Positions 47,343 through 56,668 of a stretch of 64,000 nt of DNA are shown here, piece by piece. The notes under the pieces were generated by a model. The model was not told the origin of the DNA. It saw only the letters and a list, made by a program, of their open reading frames with translations, and did not search any database. The position numbers were made by a program, and so were the translations under genes. Within the stretch, counting starts at the first letter, position 1, and every line of letters starts with the position of its first letter. Source of the stretch: Qipengyuania citrea. GTDB lineage: Bacteria; Pseudomonadota; Alphaproteobacteria; Sphingomonadales; Sphingomonadaceae. The stretch is taken from the NCBI RefSeq assembly GCF_009828015.1, contig NZ_WTYG01000002.1, positions 327,359 to 391,358 on the forward strand. The letters are read 5' to 3'.

Positions 47343-48766
47343 GCCAACCGGTCGAACAGGTCGCGTGCAAATCCGCTCAGCGTGTCATCGCGCGCGCCCA
47401 TGATGACAATCCGGTCGCCTGGCTGCGCGAGTTCGGCGAGCCTGTCGCCCACCGCCGTGCGCTCGGGAATGTGTTCGGCTTTGCCGCCCGCCTGCTCGAT
47501 CAACCGCACAATCCGCTCGCTGCCTTCGCTGCGATCGACGCTGCCGCCGAAATAGACCGGGTCGCACAGGATCACGCGGTCCTCGTCACCCAGTTCATGC
47601 GCGAAGGTCTGGGCCAGCTCCTCGCCCATCTGGCGCAGGGGCCCGTAGCCGTGCGGCTGGAAGAAGGCGAGCACGCGGCCCGGGTGCGCTTTGAGCGTGC
47701 GCAGCGTGGCGGCGCATTTTTCCGGATTGTGGCCGAAATCGTCGATCACGGTGATGGCGGACGGGCTGGTGCCGACGATGTCGAACCGCCGCGCGAGACC
47801 TTCGAAACCGGCGAGCGCGGCGACCGCATTGGCGACCGGTATGCCCGCTGCCGCTGCCGCTGCGATTGCCGCCAGCGCGTTGGCCAGATTGTGCCGCCCG
47901 GGCAGGTTGAACATCAACGGATGTTCGCTGCCGTCGTGCCGGTCGACGACCAGCGCGGCCTGCCGCATCGGGCCTTCCGCGACCGAGCCGGGGACCACGC
48001 CGATCTGCGCCTTTTCCTGCTCGATCCCGAAGGTGACGACTTCCTTCGCATGCGGCAGCAGCGCCAGCGCTTCGGGATCGTCGGCATTGATCACCGAAAT
48101 GCGGCTGCGCGAAAGGTAGTCGCCGAACAGCTGGCGCAGCTCTTCCATGCTCTTGTGGTCGAGACTGACATTGAGCAGCACGCCGACAGCCGGACGATAG
48201 AGCGCGATCGACCCGTCGCTTTCGTCGACCTCGCTGACATAGAGGCTCTGACCGCCGACCACCGCGCTGGCATAGGGGCGTTCGGGCGAGACGAAGTTCT
48301 TCATCACCGCGCCGTTCATGATCGTCGGCTCGCGCCCGCAGGCGTGGAGGATCCAGCCGAGCATGCCGGTGACAGTCGACTTGCCGCTGGTCCCGGCAAC
48401 CGCCAGCCCCGCACCGCTGGTGTTGAAGAGGATCGAATTGAGCTCGGCGCGGGTCAGCCGCAGGCACTCCAGTTCCTTGGCGCGCTTGGCATCGGGTACG
48501 GTATCTTCCACCGCGGCGCTGGCGACGAGGATCTGCTTGGCCGAGACGATCCCGCTGCCGTCCTGCGGATGCAGCGTGAAACCCTGTTGTTCGAGCGCAG
48601 CGAACTTGTCGGGCGTGCGGCCCTGATCGTGGCTGCGGTCCGATCCTTCGACCGTGCAGCCGCGACCTTTAAGGATCTGCGCCAGCGGCAGCATTCCCGA
48701 TCCGCCGATCCCGCAGAAGAAGAAGGGGCGGGCGAACAATTCATCTGGAGTGGGCATATCGCTCAT
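47339..48766 (-). CDS. mpl: Mur ligase family protein, MurC/Mpl-like (probable peptidoglycan recycling ligase)
   Basis: A 475-residue ATP-dependent ligase with three Mur domains: an N-terminal UDP-binding part with FFFCGIGGSGMLPLAQIL, a central P-loop AVAGTSGKSTVTGML followed by MNGAVMKNF, and a C-terminal domain with FGHNPEKCAATLRTL. MurC proper would be expected in the mur-fts cluster, whereas this gene is divergent from an LD-carboxypeptidase, so Mpl (joining the tripeptide to UDP-MurNAc) is the best guess. Starts at 48766 and 48757 are both possible. Confidence 0.72.
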   Translation of the reverse strand: MSDMPTPDELFARPFFFCGIGGSGMLPLAQILKGRGCTVEGSDRSHDQGRTPDKFAALEQQGFTLHPQDGSGIVSAKQILVASAAVEDTVPDAKRAKELECLRLTRAELNSILFNTSGAGLAVAGTSGKSTVTGMLGWILHACGREPTIMNGAVMKNFVSPERPYASAVVGGQSLYVSEVDESDGSIALYRPAVGVLLNVSLDHKSMEELRQLFGDYLSRSRISVINADDPEALALLPHAKEVVTFGIEQEKAQIGVVPGSVAEGPMRQAALVVDRHDGSEHPLMFNLPGRHNLANALAAIAAAAAAGIPVANAVAALAGFEGLARRFDIVGTSPSAITVIDDFGHNPEKCAATLRTLKAHPGRVLAFFQPHGYGPLRQMGEELAQTFAHELGDEDRVILCDPVYFGGSVDRSEGSERIVRLIEQAGGKAEHIPERTAVGDRLAELAQPGDRIVIMGARDDTLSGFARDLFDRLA

Positions 48767-48819
48767 GCGCGTGCAGCTATTGAGTTGTGCCGCGCGATAC
48801 AAGCACGCTAGCAGGGCGC

Positions 48820-49644
48820 ATGGTCAGAATTGCGATCTGCGCCCCCGGAAAGCGGTTGAAGCGCGAACGCGCCGAGGCGGTCGAAGCGCTGGTGGCGGGG
48901 CGCAGCGACGTATCGTTGCAGTTCCACGAACAATGCTTTGCCGAAGACGGGCATTTCGCCGGCAGCGACGACGTGCGGCTCGCCGCCTTGCTCGATTGCG
49001 CCAACGATCCCGGCTTCGATGCGGTGTGGTTCGCGATGGGCGGCTATGGTTCGAACCGCATCGCCCCGCAGGCGGTCGCGCAAATGAACGCGGCAGCGCG
49101 GGACAAGTCCTATCTCGGCTATTCCGACACCGGCTTCCTGCTCGCCGCACTGTACAGGCATGGCATCGGGCGCGTCGCGCATGGGCCGCTGGCGGGCGAT
49201 GTCCGGCGCGAGGGCGGCGCCGCTGCGATCGAGCGCGCGCTGGACTGGTTCAAGGGCGGCACCGATGGCCTTGAACCGAATCTCGATGAACGGCCTGCGG
49301 CGGCCTTCAACCTGACGACCCTGGCAATGCTGGCGGGGACCGAACTCGCGCCCGACCTGTCGGGTCATGTCGTCATGATCGAGGAAGTGGCGGAGCATCT
49401 CTATGCGGTCGACCGCCTGCTGTTCCATGCCACGCAGCATCTGCAGGGAACCGCGGGCCTGCGTCTGGGCCGCATCAGCGATGTCCCCGTCAACGACCGC
49501 CCGTTTGGCACCGACGAAGTCGCCATCGCGCAGGACTGGTGCCGGCGCAGCGGCATCCCCTACCTCGGCCGGGCGGATATCGGCCACGATGCTGCCAACA
49601 AGATTGTCCCCTTCGGACTTGAGACGCGGGGCGCTCGCGCCTAG
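48820..49644 (+). CDS. ldcA: LD-carboxypeptidase (peptidase S66 family)
   Basis: A 274-residue cytoplasmic S66 peptidase, which trims the terminal D-Ala from recycled murein tetrapeptides. The nucleophilic serine is in AMGGYGSNRIAP, a form of the family motif GGYGSxR; the middle part has YLGYSDTGFLLAAL, and the catalytic Glu and His lie in VMIEEVAEHLYAVDR and VPFGLETRG regions. ATG 48820 lies 53 bases from the Mur ligase start, so the two genes are divergently transcribed. Confidence 0.85.
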   Translation: MVRIAICAPGKRLKRERAEAVEALVAGRSDVSLQFHEQCFAEDGHFAGSDDVRLAALLDCANDPGFDAVWFAMGGYGSNRIAPQAVAQMNAAARDKSYLGYSDTGFLLAALYRHGIGRVAHGPLAGDVRREGGAAAIERALDWFKGGTDGLEPNLDERPAAAFNLTTLAMLAGTELAPDLSGHVVMIEEVAEHLYAVDRLLFHATQHLQGTAGLRLGRISDVPVNDRPFGTDEVAIAQDWCRRSGIPYLGRADIGHDAANKIVPFGLETRGARA

Positions 49645-49665
49645 TCGCGCGGTCGAGGAGATTTT

Positions 49666-50604
49666 ATGACTGCATTCATCTTTCCCGGCCAGGGCAGCCA
49701 GAAGGTCGGCATGGGCGCCGATCTCGCCGAAGCCAGCGCGCATGCGCGCGAAGTGTTCCAGGAAGTCGACGAAGCGCTCAAGCAGAAGCTTTCCGCGCTG
49801 ATGAAGGACGGCCCCGAAAGCGAACTGACGATGACTGCCAATGCGCAGCCGGCGATCATGGCCAATTCGGTGGCCACTGCCCGGGTCCTCGAAAAGGAAT
49901 TCGGCGTGACGCTGGCCGACACGGCCGATTGCGTCGCGGGCCATTCGCTCGGCGAATACAGCGCGCTGTGCGCCGCCGGGGCATTCTCGCTGACCGACAC
50001 GGCCAAGCTGCTGCGCCTGCGCGGCATCGCAATGCAGGATGCGGTTCCGATCGGCGTCGGCGCGATGGCCGCGCTGCTCGGTGCCGATATCGAAAAGGCC
50101 ACCGCGCTGGCCGAGGCAGCGGCCCAGGGCCAGGTCTGCGAAGTCGCCAATGACAACGATCCGACGCAGGTCGTTATCTCCGGCCATGCCGAGGCGATCG
50201 ACCGCGCGATCGAGATGGCCAAGGATCACGGGATCAAGCGCGGCATCAAGCTGCCCGTTTCGGCGCCGTTCCACTGTTCGCTGATGGGTCCTGCTGCGCT
50301 GCGCATGAAGAACGCGCTCGAAACGACGCCCCCGCAGGCCTTTGCAGTGCCGCTGTTCGCCAATGTCACTGCCGCACGCGTCACCGATCCGGCGGAAGAA
50401 CAGGCGCTGCTGGTCGATCAGATCACCGGCCGGGTCCGCTGGCGCGAAAGCGTTCTGGCGATGCGCGAGGCAGGCATCGAACGGTTTGTCGAAGTGGGCG
50501 GCAAGGTGCTCGCCCCGATGGTGGGCCGCATCGACAAGGAGGCCGCAACCGTCAGCCTCGTCACCATGGAAGACCTCGAAAACTTCGCCAAGGAGAACGC
50601 ATGA
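49666..50604 (+). CDS. fabD: Malonyl-CoA:ACP transacylase
   Basis: Loads malonate onto acyl carrier protein for fatty-acid synthesis. FPGQGSQKVGMG is the N-terminal signature, the nucleophilic serine is in VAGHSLGEYSAL, and the catalytic histidine in VSAPFHCSLM. Length 312 aa is standard. GAGGAG precedes the ATG. The stop overlaps fabG by ATGA. acpP and fabF, often next in this cluster, are not here. Confidence 0.97.
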   Translation: MTAFIFPGQGSQKVGMGADLAEASAHAREVFQEVDEALKQKLSALMKDGPESELTMTANAQPAIMANSVATARVLEKEFGVTLADTADCVAGHSLGEYSALCAAGAFSLTDTAKLLRLRGIAMQDAVPIGVGAMAALLGADIEKATALAEAAAQGQVCEVANDNDPTQVVISGHAEAIDRAIEMAKDHGIKRGIKLPVSAPFHCSLMGPAALRMKNALETTPPQAFAVPLFANVTAARVTDPAEEQALLVDQITGRVRWRESVLAMREAGIERFVEVGGKVLAPMVGRIDKEAATVSLVTMEDLENFAKENA

Positions 50605-51356
50605 TGTTCAGCCTCGAAGGAAAGACCGCGCTCGTGACCGGGGCCAGCGGGGGGATCGGTTCGTCGATCGCCTACGCGCTGGCGAAGCAGGGTGCGCGCC
50701 TCGCGCTGTCCGGCTCCAACGGCGACAAGCTGCGCGCCTTCCGCGAACAGCTCAACGACGAATTCGGCCATGACCATGTCGAGATCACCTGCGACCTTTC
50801 CAATCCGACGCAGGTCGAGGAACTGATCCCGGCCACCGTCGATACGCTGGGTTCGATGAACATCCTCGTCAACAATGCCGGCATTACCCGTGACAATCTG
50901 GCCATGCGGATGAAGGACGACGAGTGGGACCAGGTGATCCGCATCAATCTCGAGGCGAGCTTCCGCCTGATGCGCGCCAGCGCACGGCCGATGATGAAGG
51001 CCAAGGGCGGACGGATCATCTCGATCACCAGCGTGGTCGGGCACACCGGCAACCCCGGCCAGATGAACTATGTCGCCGCCAAGGCGGGCCTGACCGGCAT
51101 GTCGAAAAGCCTCGCGCAGGAACTGGCGAGCCGGAACATCACCGTGAACTGCGTGGCCCCCGGCTTTATCCGCACAGCGATGACCGACGCGTTGAACGAC
51201 GAGCAGAAAGCGGCGATCAACGGGCGTATTCCGATGGGCCGCATGGGCGAAGGCGACGAGATCGGCGCTGCGGTTGCCTACCTTGCCAGCGACGAGGCAG
51301 CCTATGTCACCGGCCAGACGCTGCACGTGAACGGCGGCATGGCGATGATGGGCTGA
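50601..51356 (+). CDS. fabG: 3-oxoacyl-ACP reductase
   Basis: NADPH-dependent reductase of the fatty-acid cycle, an SDR of 251 residues. TGASGGIGSS, NNAGIT, the catalytic serine in SITSVVG and Y-x-x-x-K in NYVAAKAGL are all present, and GQTLHVNGGMAMMG closes the protein as usual for FabG. It is translationally coupled to fabD. Confidence 0.95.
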   Translation: MMFSLEGKTALVTGASGGIGSSIAYALAKQGARLALSGSNGDKLRAFREQLNDEFGHDHVEITCDLSNPTQVEELIPATVDTLGSMNILVNNAGITRDNLAMRMKDDEWDQVIRINLEASFRLMRASARPMMKAKGGRIISITSVVGHTGNPGQMNYVAAKAGLTGMSKSLAQELASRNITVNCVAPGFIRTAMTDALNDEQKAAINGRIPMGRMGEGDEIGAAVAYLASDEAAYVTGQTLHVNGGMAMMG

Positions 51357-51403
51357 TTTCACCCACTTTTCCCCAAGGAATTGCGGCGCCGCGGCGTCCG
51401 GCC

Positions 51404-51431
51404 TTGCCCCCCAAGCCCGCCCCGCTAGGGT
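51404..51431 (+). promoter_or_regulatory. Candidate promoter of dnaN
   Basis: TTGCCC (51404-51409), a 16-base spacer and TAGGGT (51426-51431), about 70 bases ahead of the dnaN ATG. Predicted by eye; the -10 is weak. Confidence 0.4.
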
Positions 51432-51503
51432 GACTATCCGTATTCCGGCGCTGGTGGGGCGATTCCGGCCTGCCAGGCGCCCAAGAGGGACGAAAGTAGG
51501 ACC

Positions 51504-52628
51504 ATGAAGGCCACCATCGAACGCGCGACGCTGCTGCGTTGTCTCAGCCACGTCCAGTCGGTCGTGGAGCGCCGCAATACCATCCCGATCCTCTCCAACG
51601 TGCTGATCGAAGCCGAAGGCGACAATTCGCTCAGGGTCATGGCAACCGACCTCGATCTGCAGGTGATCGAGCATATGGAAGCCAATGTCGACAGTGCAGG
51701 GGCGATCACCGTTTCGGCGCACCTGCTGTTCGATATCGCACGCAAGCTGCCCGAAGGTTCGCAGGTCAGCCTCGAAGCGGCGGAAAACCGCATGGCGATC
51801 AAGGCGGGGCGCAGCCGCTTCTCGCTGCCGACGCTCCCGCGCGACGACTTCCCGGTCATCGTCGAAGGCGATCTGCCGACCAGTTTCGAACTGCCCGCCA
51901 AGACCTTCGCCGACCTCATCGATCGGACGCGGTTCGCGATCTCGACCGAGGAAACCCGGTATTATCTGAACGGTATCTTTTTCCACGTGTCGGACGACAA
52001 CGAACCCGTCCTGCGGGCGGCCGCAACCGACGGTCACCGGCTCGCGCGCTTCACTCTGCCGCGGCCTGATGGGGCAGAAGGCATGCCCGACGTGATCGTA
52101 CCGCGCAAAGCCGTGGCCGAACTGCGCAAGCTGCTCGACGAGTCGCTCGACGGCAATGTCCAGATCGACCTGTCGGCCAGCAAGGTCCGCTTCACGCTCG
52201 GCGGCGAGGGCGGAGTGGTGCTGACCAGCAAGCTGATCGACGGGACCTTCCCCGATTATTCGCGCGTTATTCCAACGGGTAACGACAAGCTCCTTAAGCT
52301 CGACCCGAAGATCTTCCACGAAGGGGTCGACCGCGTGGCGACGATCGCCACCGAGAAGACCCGCGCGGTCAAGATGGGGCTCGATCGGGACAAGGTCACG
52401 CTGACCGTAACCAGTCCCGACAATGGCACCGCGACCGAGGAAGTGCCGGCGGAATATTCGTCCGACGGGTTCGAAATCGGCTTCAACGCGGGCTATCTCA
52501 AGGACATCCTCAACCAGATCGATGCCGACACGGTGGAAATCCATCTGGCCGATGCTGGCGCCCCGACGCTGATCCGCAAGGACGAGAATTCGCCCGCGCT
52601 CTACGTCCTCATGCCGATGCGGGTTTAA
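51504..52628 (+). CDS. dnaN: DNA polymerase III subunit beta (sliding clamp)
   Basis: Ring-shaped processivity clamp of 374 residues. The three-domain fold is marked by MKATIERATLLRCLSHVQSVVERRNTIPILSNV at the N-terminus, VRGVNTAISTEETRYYLNG-like FAISTEETRYYLNGIFFH, TDGHRLARF in the second domain and the C-terminal ALYVLMPMRV. The ATG is preceded by a weak AAGTAGG. dnaA, gyrB and recF are not adjacent, as is common in alphaproteobacteria, and no origin features are seen here. Confidence 0.97.
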   Translation: MKATIERATLLRCLSHVQSVVERRNTIPILSNVLIEAEGDNSLRVMATDLDLQVIEHMEANVDSAGAITVSAHLLFDIARKLPEGSQVSLEAAENRMAIKAGRSRFSLPTLPRDDFPVIVEGDLPTSFELPAKTFADLIDRTRFAISTEETRYYLNGIFFHVSDDNEPVLRAAATDGHRLARFTLPRPDGAEGMPDVIVPRKAVAELRKLLDESLDGNVQIDLSASKVRFTLGGEGGVVLTSKLIDGTFPDYSRVIPTGNDKLLKLDPKIFHEGVDRVATIATEKTRAVKMGLDRDKVTLTVTSPDNGTATEEVPAEYSSDGFEIGFNAGYLKDILNQIDADTVEIHLADAGAPTLIRKDENSPALYVLMPMRV

Positions 52629-52683
52629 GCGCTCGCATTGGCGTATATCTGCGGTTAGCGTCGCTCTCGAAGGAGAGACGCGA

Positions 52684-53766
52684 ATGCAGCAAGTCCATGT
52701 CCGCAAGAATGCAATCGGCGAGGCCCGACTGGTCGATTGCGACCAGGTAAAGCTGGCCGACGATGCCGTGCGCCTGGAAATCGAAAGCTTCTCGGTCACG
52801 GCGAACAACGTGACCTATGCGGTCGTCGGCGACGGCTTCGGATACTGGAACTTCTTCCCCGTGCAGGGGGCAGGCACCGACGGCATGGGCATCGTGCCCA
52901 TGTGGGGCCATGCACGCGTGATCGAAAGCAATGTGTCCGAGATATCCGTGGGCGAGCGGGTCTATGGCTACCTGCCTATGGCGACGCATCTGGACGTCGT
53001 GCCCGGAAAACTGTCCGCCAGCGGCTTTACCGACATGGCCGCACATCGCCAGCCGATGAGCCCGGTCTACAACAGCTATTCGCGGCTTGCAGCCGACCCG
53101 GAACACGATCCGGCGCGCGAAGGCGAACGGATGATCTTCGGTCCGCTGTTCAAGACCGGTTTCCTGATCGAATACTTCATGCGCTCGCAGGACTGGTTCG
53201 GCGCCGAACAGGTAATCCTGACCAGCGCATCGTCCAAGACTGCCATGGGCCTTGCCAGCACCGCCAGGCATCGTTCGCCGGATATCCGGCGGATCGGCCT
53301 GACCTCTTCGGGGAATGTCGCTTTCGTGAAGCAGAGCGGTCTCTACGACGAAGTGCTCGCCTATGACGATGTGCAGGCATTGGCAGGCCAGCCCGCGGTA
53401 TCGGTCGATTTTGCCGGCAACGCCCGTCTGCTGGGCGCGATCCATGCGCATCTTGGCGACGCGTTGAAGTACTCCTGCCTGGTGGGGGCGACGCATATCG
53501 AGGAGCGCGGCGGCGGGGCGGGGGACTTGCCCGGACCGGCGCCGACGCTGTTCTTCGCACCCGACCATGCGGTTGCGCTATTCAAGGATCTGGGGCCGCA
53601 GGAAGCGGGCCGCCAGATGGCCGAGAGCTGGCGTATATTCCTTGCCGATGCCGGCGACAGCGTGACCATTGAACGCCATGCGGGCCTTGCTGCTGCGCGC
53701 GCCGTTTTCGTCAGAATGGCCGGCGGCAGTGTGGATCCCGCCAAGGGAATCATCATCGAACCGTGA
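52684..53766 (+). CDS. DUF2855 family protein
   Basis: A 360-residue protein of the DUF2855 family, related in layout to medium-chain reductases: an N-terminal domain with ESFSVTANNVTYAVVG and GVYGYLPM-like ERVYGYLPM, then a Rossmann-like half with VILTSASSKTAMGLA. The conserved NNVTYA and GYWNFFP support the family call. AAGGAG lies 8 bases ahead of the ATG. It stands alone after dnaN; activity is unknown, although an NADPH-dependent reductase is possible. Confidence 0.82.
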   Translation: MQQVHVRKNAIGEARLVDCDQVKLADDAVRLEIESFSVTANNVTYAVVGDGFGYWNFFPVQGAGTDGMGIVPMWGHARVIESNVSEISVGERVYGYLPMATHLDVVPGKLSASGFTDMAAHRQPMSPVYNSYSRLAADPEHDPAREGERMIFGPLFKTGFLIEYFMRSQDWFGAEQVILTSASSKTAMGLASTARHRSPDIRRIGLTSSGNVAFVKQSGLYDEVLAYDDVQALAGQPAVSVDFAGNARLLGAIHAHLGDALKYSCLVGATHIEERGGGAGDLPGPAPTLFFAPDHAVALFKDLGPQEAGRQMAESWRIFLADAGDSVTIERHAGLAAARAVFVRMAGGSVDPAKGIIIEP

Positions 53767-53776
53767 TGGGCCGCCG

Positions 53777-53798
53777 GGGGCCGGTGGAGGCCGGCCCC
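53777..53798. terminator. GC hairpin after the DUF2855 gene
   Basis: An 8-bp stem GGGGCCGG/CCGGCCCC (53777-53784 with 53791-53798) with a 6-base loop, between convergent genes. There is no T run, so it may only mark transcript ends. Confidence 0.35.
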
Positions 53799-53847
53799 GC
53801 GATACCCGGTCAGTGTCCGGTCCCCGCTATGGCAGGTAACCGCGCCC

Positions 53848-54858
53848 CTAGATCTCGACTGAGATTTTGCCGAAGTGGCTCCCGCTTTCCTGATGGCGGA
53901 AGGCATCGGCGAGGTCTGCTAGCGCGAAGGTATCGCTGATGACCGGCTTGATGCCGTTGGCCTCGATCGCAGCGATCATGTCCTGCTGCATCGCGCGGCT
54001 GCCGACGGTGAGGCCCTGCACCTTGAGGTTCTTGGAGAACAGCAGCGCGGTCTGCACCGGCCCGGCGAAACCTGCCAGCACACCGATCAGCGCGACATGC
54101 CCGCCAACGCGTGTGGCCAGCATCGATTGGTCGAGCGTGCCCGCCCCGCCGATTTCGACCACGCAGTCGACCCCGCGCCCGCCGGTTATCTCCAGCGCCT
54201 TCGGGCCCCAGGCTTCGACTTCCTTGTAATTGATCAAATGGTCCGCCCCCAGTTCGCGCACCCGTTCGAGCTTCTCGTTCGAAGAAGAGGTGGCGATGAC
54301 AGTGGCGCCCGCGGCCTTCGCGAACTGCAGGGCGAAGATCGAGACCCCGCCCGTGCCCTGGACCAGCACGGTGTCCCCCGGCTTGACCGCGTAGTCGACG
54401 AACAATGCGCGCCAGGCGGTCAGCCCGGCGCAGGTCAGCGTTGCAGCCTCGGCATGGCTGAACCCGGAGGGTGCGCGCGTGAACCAGTGGGTCGGGGCAG
54501 TCACTGCCTCGCGCGCATAGCCGTCGATCCCGTCACCGGGAACGCGGGTGAACGCGCTGGACGGCGGGCGGCCGTCGAGCCAGTCGGGGAAGAAGGTGCT
54601 GACCACCTGGTCGCCCACGGCGAATTCGGTCACCCCGTCGCCAACCGCCGAGACGATGCCAGCGCCATCCGACATGGGGATGCGACCCGGTTCGGTCGGG
54701 ATCATGCCTTTCACGACGGCGTAATCGTGATAGTTGAGCGAACTGGCCTTCAGATCGACGGTAATCTCGCCCGGACCGGGCGCCGCTGCGGCGTCGATAT
54801 CGACCCATTCCAGCGCATCGAGGGTGGACGGCTTCGCGCCCGTACGGATTGCTTTCAT
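53848..54858 (-). CDS. Zinc-independent NAD(P)-dependent alcohol dehydrogenase family protein
   Basis: Medium-chain dehydrogenase of 336 residues. The N-terminal half has KASSLNYHDYAVVKGMIP and PMSDGAGIV, the cofactor loop is VQGTGGVSIFALQFAKAAGA, and IGGAGTLDQSMLA follows. The zinc-liganding cysteines of classical ADHs are absent, so it is closer to the quinone-oxidoreductase or YogA-like group. The ATG overlaps the amidohydrolase stop as ATGA. Substrate unknown. Confidence 0.85.
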   Translation of the reverse strand: MKAIRTGAKPSTLDALEWVDIDAAAAPGPGEITVDLKASSLNYHDYAVVKGMIPTEPGRIPMSDGAGIVSAVGDGVTEFAVGDQVVSTFFPDWLDGRPPSSAFTRVPGDGIDGYAREAVTAPTHWFTRAPSGFSHAEAATLTCAGLTAWRALFVDYAVKPGDTVLVQGTGGVSIFALQFAKAAGATVIATSSSNEKLERVRELGADHLINYKEVEAWGPKALEITGGRGVDCVVEIGGAGTLDQSMLATRVGGHVALIGVLAGFAGPVQTALLFSKNLKVQGLTVGSRAMQQDMIAAIEANGIKPVISDTFALADLADAFRHQESGSHFGKISVEI

Positions 54859-56606
54859 TCTGCAGCCTCCAGCATTTCGGCCCGCTGCGGGCCGCGGATC
54901 AGGCCACCGGGCGCCTCGCCCGTCCATTCGCCTTCGCGGAATGTAACCTTTCCGTTCTTGATCGTCGCGACATAGCCATCGGCCTTCTGCAGCAAGCGTT
55001 TGCCGCCCGCAGGCAGGTCGAAGGCCAGCCAGGGCTTGCCCAGCTTGATCCGGTCCATGTCGATGATGTTGATATCGGCCAGATAGCCGGGCGCCAGCAC
55101 GCCGCGGTCCTCCAGCCCGTAGAGCCGGGCCGTGTCGTTGCATTGCCGCTTGATCGCATTTTCGAGGCCGATCGTGCCGCGCGCCCGGTCACGCACCCAG
55201 TGCTGCAGCATGAAGGTGGGCGAGGCGGCATCGCAGATCGTCCCGCAATGCGCGCCGCCATCGGACAGCGAATTCACCGTGTCGTCGGCGTGTTGCAGGT
55301 CTTTCAGGAAATCGAGATTGCCATCGGCGTAATTGAGGATCGGCAGGTAGATGAAGCCCTTGCCCTCGTCGCGGCACAGCAGCTCGTAGGCATATTCATC
55401 GCCCGACATGCCCGCTGCCTTCGCGCGTTCGAGAATACTTTCTTCCGCGGTCGGTTCGTAATTGAAGTCGGGGTCCATTTCGAACTGCATGTTCCAGCCG
55501 CCGCAAACGACCATGATCAGGCCCATGATGTCCTGGTTGACCTCGGAAAAATCGTGCTGTTCGGCGATCAGGCGCGCCTTGAACTCGGGGTCGAACAGCT
55601 TGGCCTTCTGCTCTTCCCATGGAAGGTCCTCGATTTCCTTCCAGCTCGGTTTGAGCCGGAAGGGATGCACGGTGCCCTGCCACGCCATGACGATGCCGTT
55701 GCCGCGCAGCGCGATCTGCGCGACGATGTTCGCGCCATTGTCGTTCTCGGCGCGCATGCTCTCGATCTGCTCGTCGAGCGGCATTTCCTTGGCGATCGAC
55801 TGGAGCGCCGCGAAGGTGACCGGCAGCCCGGTCTCGCGGCTCATCTGGCCCATCCAGCCGAACTCGTCCCATTCGCGCATCATGTCGCTGGCCATTTCGA
55901 ACACGCCATGCCCGGCGCGGCCCATTGCGCGGCCGATCTCGACCAGCTCCTCGGCAGTGGCAGTGGTGCCGGGGACGACTTCGCCGCCGATATCGCGGTG
56001 CAATACGGTGCGCGAGGTGGAGAAACCCAGCGCGCCCGCGCGTACGCCGTCTTCGACGATGCGGCTCATGGCGGCAATGTCTTCGGCGGTCGGCACGGCC
56101 CCGGGACGCTCGCGATCGCCCAGCACATAGGCGCGCACCGAGCCATGCGGGACATGGGTGCCGACATCGACGGTACGGGGCAGTTCTTCCAGCGCATCGA
56201 GATATTCGGGGAAGGTTTCCCAGTTCCACTTCATGCCCTCCGCCAGCGCGGTCCCGGGAATGTCTTCCACGCCTTCCATCAGGCCGATCAGCCATTCGTG
56301 CTTGTCGGGACGCGCCGGAGCGAAACCGACACCGCAATTGCCCATGACGACGGTCGTTACGCCGTGCCAGCTCGACGGGGCCATTTCCTGGTCCCAGGTC
56401 GCTTGTCCGTCGTAATGCGTGTGAATGTCGACGAAGCCGGGGGTGACCAGGTGACCCTGCGCATCGATTTCCTCGGCGGCGTCGCCGCTGACGTGGCCCA
56501 CTTGAGCGATGAGCCCGTCCTTCACGGCGAGATCCCCGGTAAAGCGGTCCTGTCCGGTACCATCGACAATGGTCCCGTTGCGAATGATCAGATCATATGC
56601 GGGCAT
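54855..56606 (-). CDS. N-acyl-D-amino-acid deacylase-type amidohydrolase
   Basis: A 583-residue member of the amidohydrolase superfamily, D-aminoacylase group. The N-terminal sandwich begins [19 protein letters not shown], the metal site [11 protein letters not shown] is intact, GNCGVGFAP follows, and the late [12 protein letters not shown] holds the catalytic aspartate; [14 protein letters not shown] ends the barrel. GGAG precedes the ATG. The family releases D-amino acids from N-acyl forms, but many members act on other cyclic amides, so the substrate is uncertain. Confidence 0.88.
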   Translation of the reverse strand: MPAYDLIIRNGTIVDGTGQDRFTGDLAVKDGLIAQVGHVSGDAAEEIDAQGHLVTPGFVDIHTHYDGQATWDQEMAPSSWHGVTTVVMGNCGVGFAPARPDKHEWLIGLMEGVEDIPGTALAEGMKWNWETFPEYLDALEELPRTVDVGTHVPHGSVRAYVLGDRERPGAVPTAEDIAAMSRIVEDGVRAGALGFSTSRTVLHRDIGGEVVPGTTATAEELVEIGRAMGRAGHGVFEMASDMMREWDEFGWMGQMSRETGLPVTFAALQSIAKEMPLDEQIESMRAENDNGANIVAQIALRGNGIVMAWQGTVHPFRLKPSWKEIEDLPWEEQKAKLFDPEFKARLIAEQHDFSEVNQDIMGLIMVVCGGWNMQFEMDPDFNYEPTAEESILERAKAAGMSGDEYAYELLCRDEGKGFIYLPILNYADGNLDFLKDLQHADDTVNSLSDGGAHCGTICDAASPTFMLQHWVRDRARGTIGLENAIKRQCNDTARLYGLEDRGVLAPGYLADINIIDMDRIKLGKPWLAFDLPAGGKRLLQKADGYVATIKNGKVTFREGEWTGEAPGGLIRGPQRAEMLEAAE

Positions 56607-56668
56607 GTTGGTGCTCCTCTCTCCGCCGAGGAAGGTTCCACATTGCAACCGATGAGTCCAGCGCCGAG

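Noticed and set aside
51357..51503. Replication origin next to dnaN.
   Set aside because: No dnaA gene, DnaA-box cluster or AT-rich unwinding region could be seen.
50418..52808. A 796-codon minus-strand frame opposite fabG and dnaN.
   Set aside because: Spans three real genes with conserved motifs on the plus strand; typical GC-rich shadow.
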